DNA of 64,000 nucleotides, taken from positions 1-64,000 of the forward strand of contig CANXME010002672.1 in NCBI GenBank assembly GCA_948144175.1. The letters are read 5' to 3'. The translations under genes and the position numbers were made by a program. Positions 59,790-64,000 of the stretch are shown here, piece after piece; position 1 is the stretch's first letter, and every line of letters starts with the position of its first letter. Origin of the DNA: Closterium sp. NIES-65 (Eukaryota > Streptophyta > Zygnematophyceae > Desmidiales > Closteriaceae). The notes beneath the pieces are model-generated. The model saw nothing but the letters and a program-made list of their open reading frames with translations. It made no database searches and was not told where the DNA came from.

Positions 59790-61719
59790 TCCTCCTCCTG
59801 TCCCTGGCACGCATCGGATGTCTCTGAGTCCATCCACTGCTCCTCTGCGTGCCCCTTTGCCTTCTCCTCCTGAGTCCTCTCTTCCTGCTTTTCCCGACCT
59901 GGAGTCGGACTCTCTTCGTGCTGCCAGTCCTACTGTCACGCGTCTCCTTGCTACTGTCGTCACTGACCCTTCTTTTGAGTCCACTGCTGCGTCTGCCCTA
60001 GTTGCTGAGCTCGTCGACTTTGCTGCTCGTTGTCGTCTAGACTACGCTGCTAGTCTTGTCGCTGAGTCTGAGTCTGTCTGTCCTCCGTCCGTCGGGGGTG
60101 AGTGTGCCCTTGGCACGGACGTCCTTGAGGACAGGCAGGAGGAGTTCCAGTGCTTGGCCACTGCTTCACCTCATCTCGTGTCCGTACTGCTTACCCCTGA
60201 GGGAGACCCGGATGCACTTGACATCCCGACTCCGCGCTCTTACGCGGAGGCGATAGAGGGTCCCTACTCTTCTTAGTGGCAGGCAGCTATGGATGCAGAG
60301 ATGGCTTCCTCGAAGTCCACAGGCACCTATGTTGACGCTGTCCCCCCTCCTGGGGCGAACATCGTCAGTGGCATGTGGATTTTCAGGGTGAAGCGGCCGC
60401 CATGTTCTCCGCCTGTCTTCAAGGCGCGTTACGTGGCTCGTGGCTTCAGTCAGCGGCAGGGAGTTGACTACTTTCAGACCTTCTCTCCCACCCCGAAGAT
60501 GACCACTCTTCGGGTACTACTGCACGTAGCTGCTCACAGTGACTACGAGCTACACTCTCTTGACTTCAGCACTGCCTTCCTACAGGGCAGCCTGCACGAG
60601 GAGATCTGGCTGCGCCGCCCACTTGGCTTCACTGGGACTTTTCCTCCTGGCACCCAGTGGAGCCTCCGGCGGCCAGTCTACGGTCTCCGCCAGGCACCGC
60701 GTGAGTGGCACGACACACTGAGGACTACGCTTGCGGCTCTTGGGTTTGCTCCCTCTACTGCCGACCCGTCGCTGTTTCTACGCACCGACACTTCTCTCCC
60801 GCCGTTCTACATCCTCGTGTACGTCGACGACTTGGTCTTTGCCACAGCTGACACTGCTGGACTCGCCTACGTGAAGTCCGAGCTGCAGAAGAGACATACG
60901 TGCACAGACCTGGGTGAACTGCGCAGCTACCTTGGCTTGCAGATCACCCGGGACAGAGCACGCCGCACCATCACCCTGACTCAGTCACACATGGTGCAGC
61001 AGGTCCTTTAGCGCTTCGGCTTCACGTACTCCTCGCCTCAGACCACTCCTCTGCCTACTCGCCACTCGCTCGCAGCTCTGCCTTCAGATGAGTCCGTAGA
61101 GTCGAGTGGCCCGTACCCAGAGCTTGTTGGCTGCCTCATGTACCTGATGACCTGCACACGACCTGACCTTGCATACCCTCTTAGCATTCTCGCACGCTAT
61201 GTTGCTCCTGGGAGACACCGACCAGAGCACATGGCTGCAGCGAAGAGGGTGTTGCGCTACTTGTGCAGTACGTCGGGCATGGGGCTAGTGCTTGGAGGGC
61301 GGAGTCCAGTGGTCCTCACTGGTCACGCAGACGCTTCTTGGGCTGACGACCAGGCTACGCAGCGGTCGTCACAGGGTTACACCTTCAGCCTTGGTTCCGG
61401 CTCTGTTTCGTGGCGGGCTACTCGCTCGTCTTCTGTTCTCGGCTCCAGTTGTGAGGCTGAGATCTACGCAGGGGCCATGGCTGCTCAGGAGCTTTGCTGG
61501 CTCACCTACCTGCTGACCGACCTTGGAGAGCCGCCTCGTTCTCCTCCAGTCCTGTACGTAGACAACAAGGCCATGCTGGCCTTGTGTCGAGAGTAGAGAC
61601 TGGAGCACAGAACAAAGCACATTGCTCTCCGCTACTTTCTTGCTCGTGAGCTACAGCAGCGTGGACAGTTGCGACTTGCGTACGTGGCCTCTGAGCCAAC
61701 ACTGCTGATGTCTTCACCA
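59790..61719 (+). pseudogene. Copia-C reverse transcriptase and RNase H, three TAG stops
   Basis: Frames 59818-60276, 60289-61011 and 61138-61596 are one phase broken by TAG. All three replace a CAG Gln codon of copia-A (SSQWQAA, VLQRFGF, CREQCLEH). YVDDLVFATAD, GHADASWADD and YVDNKAML are intact. The end of RNase H is lost. Confidence 0.88.
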
Positions 61720-61767
61720 AGGCTCAGCTGCTTTGCTCCTGCTGCGCCTCGCTTGACTCCCGCGCAC

Positions 61768-62889
61768 CTACTCTGGCGCGCGATCTGCATCCGCGCGGTT
61801 CCCCTGGCGTTTCGCGCCGCCCCCACCCATTTCGTCGGTCGCGCCATCTGCCTCCGCGCTCCCGCGTCTCGTGTCATTCCCGCGCATTCCGTCAGTCGAA
61901 CCGGCTGCATCCGCACCCCCGCGGCGCCTCGCACCCCCGCGCATGTCGCCAGTAGAACGATCTGCATTCATGCTCCCGCGACGCCTCGCACTTCCCTCGC
62001 GCATCTCTTCTCGCGCGCGATCTGCTGCCATGTCCTCGTGGCGCCGCGCGCCACCCCTGCGCATCTCATTCGCCGAACGATCTTCTTCCATTACACATCC
62101 GCGTTCTTCGCGTCCATCTCTGCCATCGCTTTGCAGATCGTCCTCTTTCGCATCCGCCCGTTCTTCTCCGCGGCGCCTCGCACCATTCCCACCCATTTCG
62201 TTTTCGTCCGTCGCACCAGCTGCATCCACGCTGCCATGAAGCCTTTCGCCACTCCCATCTGTTTCGTCCGTCGCACCAGCTGCATCCGCGCTCTCGCGGC
62301 GCCTCGCGCTTCCCTTGCGCCTGTCGTCCGGCGAGCAATCCGCCGCCGTGTTCCCTCGACACCTCACTCTGCCTTCTTCACACATCCCCTCTAATGCAAA
62401 ATCTGTTTCCGCGTCGCTATTACGCTCTTCTGCACCTCGATTCTGCAGATCTGCCTCCTCTCTGCCTAGGCGTTGTTCCCCTCCACCCCGCGAAGTGGTG
62501 ATACCTTCGCAATCTCCCTCGTCGTCAGCCTTCCTTGCTGATTCCGGCGAGTCCGTCATATCCGTGTCGTCATGACGCCCTTCTCCCACTCCTTGCTGGC
62601 CACCTGCCAGATTCCAAGGATCACTTCCGGACGGACGAGGCCTCGGCTCCGCCTTCACATGCGGATCGCCTTGGCTTCCTCCTCGTCGCCCTCGTATGGG
62701 TGAGCCCCCATCCGCGCGGTACGCCGTCCTCCGTGCGAACGCGTCCGCGATCTCCCGCGCTCCAATGAGCGCATCCTCCACGACGGTGAAAACTCCCGAC
62801 GCGAGTCCATCTGCTGCCAACGCAGCTCGTGGCAGTCCATATTGCCAAAGCTTTTCTCTCATTTGTGAGAGATTCTGGCTCCCACACAA
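61768..62889 (-). CDS. Gypsy-D N-terminal frame with repeat units, 373 codons
   Basis: It starts MCGSQNLSQMREKLWQYGLP just inside the 5' LTR and contains a charged region followed by diverged units of about 20-25 residues (DAAGATDE..GG.GARRRG). It is probably the first part of the gypsy-D gag polyprotein, separated from the rest by copia-C. No enzyme motif is visible. Confidence 0.6.
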   Translation of the reverse strand: MCGSQNLSQMREKLWQYGLPRAALAADGLASGVFTVVEDALIGAREIADAFARRTAYRADGGSPIRGRRGGSQGDPHVKAEPRPRPSGSDPWNLAGGQQGVGEGRHDDTDMTDSPESARKADDEGDCEGITTSRGGGEQRLGREEADLQNRGAEERNSDAETDFALEGMCEEGRVRCRGNTAADCSPDDRRKGSARRRESADAAGATDETDGSGERLHGSVDAAGATDENEMGGNGARRRGEERADAKEDDLQSDGRDGREERGCVMEEDRSANEMRRGGARRHEDMAADRAREEMREGSARRRGSMNADRSTGDMRGGARRRGGADAAGSTDGMRGNDTRRGSAEADGATDEMGGGGAKRQGNRADADRAPE

Positions 62890-63263
62890 TGGCTGCCCTC
62901 AGTGGCCTAGTCACCTAGCTGTTGTAGCGTTAGAACGGCAACGTAAATCCACTATTTTAGGCAAACAAACGAGAGAACGAACTAAGCAGTGAGTTCCTAG
63001 TCTATTTGAATCTCTACCCCATGCCGCGCAGTTTCCCGTAACTCACATTGGGCTCCGCCCGCTAGGCTTTAGGATTGGCCTTTCAGATTGCCCAGGGCTC
63101 GCCCTTGAATTCGTCCCACCCTGCGCCTCGCAAGTCCCTGAATCACCACTTTGCGTCAATCCCCACGCCCCAAATTCACCTTCTACAGTACTTCGAATAA
63201 CCCAACTACACCTACACTAGCAAGTAACTGAATCTATTGCAAACAACAATACATTCTGTGACA
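62867..63263 (-). repeat. Gypsy-D 5' LTR
   Basis: About 397 bp, matching 50362-50760 almost base for base (agattctggctcccacacaa ... acattctgtgaca). The match stops at the internal border, where caaatgagag replaces the ccgggtagtgg found in the 3' copy. Confidence 0.8.
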
Positions 63264-64000
63264 GCCGCATGGATCATGGACGTACGAGCGACGTCCATGA
63301 CCATGCCAATGCGGCGCTCAGCAATCCCATTTTGCTGTGGAGAGGCTGGAAGCGTGAACGTCTGGCGGATGCCCTCCGCACGACAGAAAGCCCTCAGAAG
63401 GTTGGAGGAAAACTCTCCACCTCTGTTGGAGTGCAGACGCAGAGCAGGAAGGTCCAAGCCGAAACTCTCGCTGAGCTGGCGACGGGCTGCGCGGATCCAG
63501 TCGATCAGCACCTCAGTGACCTCACCCTTGCGGCGCAAGGGGAAGACTGTGGTGTAACGCGAGTAGTTGTCAACGACCAGCAGAAAGTAGCGCTCGTGAC
63601 CCTGTCCACGGACGCGAGCTGGGCCCCACACGTCCATGTGAAGAGTCTGCAGGGGAACCTCTGTCGGAGGGAACTCGGAGGAGTGAGGAGCGGCGTGTTG
63701 CCGCCCCTCGACGCAAGGAACGCAGGTAGGGGCAGGCTCCAAGGGAAGGGGAGGGAGAGACCGGGGAAGACCAGTGACAAGGACACGGGAGGCCATGCCT
63801 CAGAGACGAGGCAGGGAGGGGTGACCAAGGCGGTGGTGCCAGAGGAGATTCTGGTGAGACAGGAGAGCAGGGGACAGACTCAGGACCAGACCAGGACACT
63901 GCAGCAAACACCTGACCCGACGCAGCTACCTGACCAGACTTAGCAACCGGAGGAGACACCGTAGTCAGTGTATACAGGCTCGACCCCGGCTGCCGGGTGA
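63264..64000 (-). pseudogene. Copia-B integrase core (continues beyond window)
   Basis: A minus frame encodes MASRVLVTGLPRSLPPLPLE, LHMDVWGPARVRGQGHERYF, LHSNRGGEF and NGIAERRIGMVMDVARTSMI before the gypsy-D junction. The second catalytic Asp (in LHSDRGGEF of copia-A) is Asn. Confidence 0.85.

Larger units (their letters stand above)
54816..61719 (+). mobile_element. Copia-C: 3'-truncated, TAG-riddled Ty1/copia element
   Basis: The 5' LTR is 54816-54945 (TGTCAAACATT...TTTCAACA, 130 bp), the primer site TGGTATAGAGCAGG begins at 54946, and a GC-rich leader and gag-pol follow in the copia-A order. Similarity to copia-A ends at caccaaggc (about 61719); the RNase H tail, polypurine tract and 3' LTR are missing, so no target duplication can be checked. 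Five stops (55922, 58058, 60274, 61009, 61594) are all TAG, and one frameshift lies near 59567. Confidence 0.88.
50257..63263 (-). mobile_element. Gypsy-D: gag-only LTR element containing copia-C
   Basis: Outer ends TGTCGG (50257) and TGTGACA (63263), with GCCG at 50253-50256 and 63264-63267 as a 4-bp target duplication. LTR-like copies lie at 50362-50760 (extended to 50257) and about 62867-63263. Between them are minus-strand gag frames with zinc knuckles and long tandem peptide repeats, but no protease, RT or integrase. It must rely on another element for movement. Copia-C is inserted at 54816. Confidence 0.75.
30298..64000 (-). mobile_element. Copia-B: decayed Ty1/copia element, interrupted four times, running off the window
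   Basis: Minus-strand segments of one element lie at 30298-30426 plus 31946-33596 (3' LTR, 3' non-coding, RNase H, reverse transcriptase), 35089-35209, 48529-50256 (pre-RT linker, integrase end) and 63264-64000 (integrase core). Each gap is an inserted element with its own target duplication. The homologous order is given by copia-A. The coding region has frameshifts and stops, the RT box reads YVDE, the integrase reads LHSNRGGEF, and about 220 bp of RNase H is deleted between GCTCG microhomologies near 32335. Its 5' LTR lies beyond the window. Confidence 0.85.

Noticed and set aside
55922..61596. Reassigned genetic code with UAG as Gln
   Set aside because: Copia-C stops are all TAG, but both host genes appear to end in TAG, and copia-A keeps CAG at the same positions and ends in TGA. 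Deamination explains the pattern better.

Overview
The window is nuclear DNA of a streptophyte-type eukaryote. Two intron-rich genes on the + strand, a plant-type DA1 peptidase gene and a MINDY deubiquitinase gene, point to the green lineage. So do Ty1/copia elements with initiator-Met-like primer sites and a chromodomain Ty3/gypsy element. The high GC content, low-complexity introns and very large number of partial exon copies suggest a charophyte alga rather than a flowering plant, but that is inference; no marker here fixes the species.

Layout. 1-5075: pyrimidine-rich and minisatellite DNA holding exon-like fragments of an unidentified minus-strand gene (2.7-4.7 kb). 5076-6234: two MITE-like elements, one with a TTA target duplication. 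6978-17214 (+): a MINDY-type ubiquitin hydrolase in 10 exons whose splice phases agree, apart from one apparent single-base loss in exon 2 and one unresolved low-complexity exon. 19924-28962 (+): a DA1-like LIM/peptidase gene in 13 exons whose phases all agree, giving a 653-residue reading frame; its HExxH zinc site reads NQLMH. 29617-30279: two foldback elements. 30298 to the window end: a nest of LTR retrotransposons.

The nest can be ordered from target-site duplications. A decayed minus-strand copia element (copia-B, 30298 to beyond 64000) received two short non-autonomous LTR elements (30427-31940, TSD GTTTG; 33597-35088, TSD GTAAA), a chromodomain gypsy element (gypsy-A, 35210-48528, TSD CTAGC) and a gag-only LTR element (gypsy-D, 50257-63263, TSD GCCG). 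Gypsy-A was then hit by copia-A (37834-45109, TSD CAACA), which has identical 136-bp LTRs and one uninterrupted 1968-codon gag-pol frame. Gypsy-D was hit by copia-C (54816-about 61719), which has lost its 3' end and carries five TAG stops.

The most unusual signal lies in the gene half. Short perfect or near-perfect palindromes of the form TTTTGAG-NNNN-CTCAAAA (core TCGA, GCGC or AATT) recur about fifteen times between 2.6 and 25 kb. Nearly every one sits at the junction between two tandem copies of the flanking DNA. The same region shows partial 'echo' copies of almost every exon of both genes, so the palindromes may mark the process that duplicates exons here.
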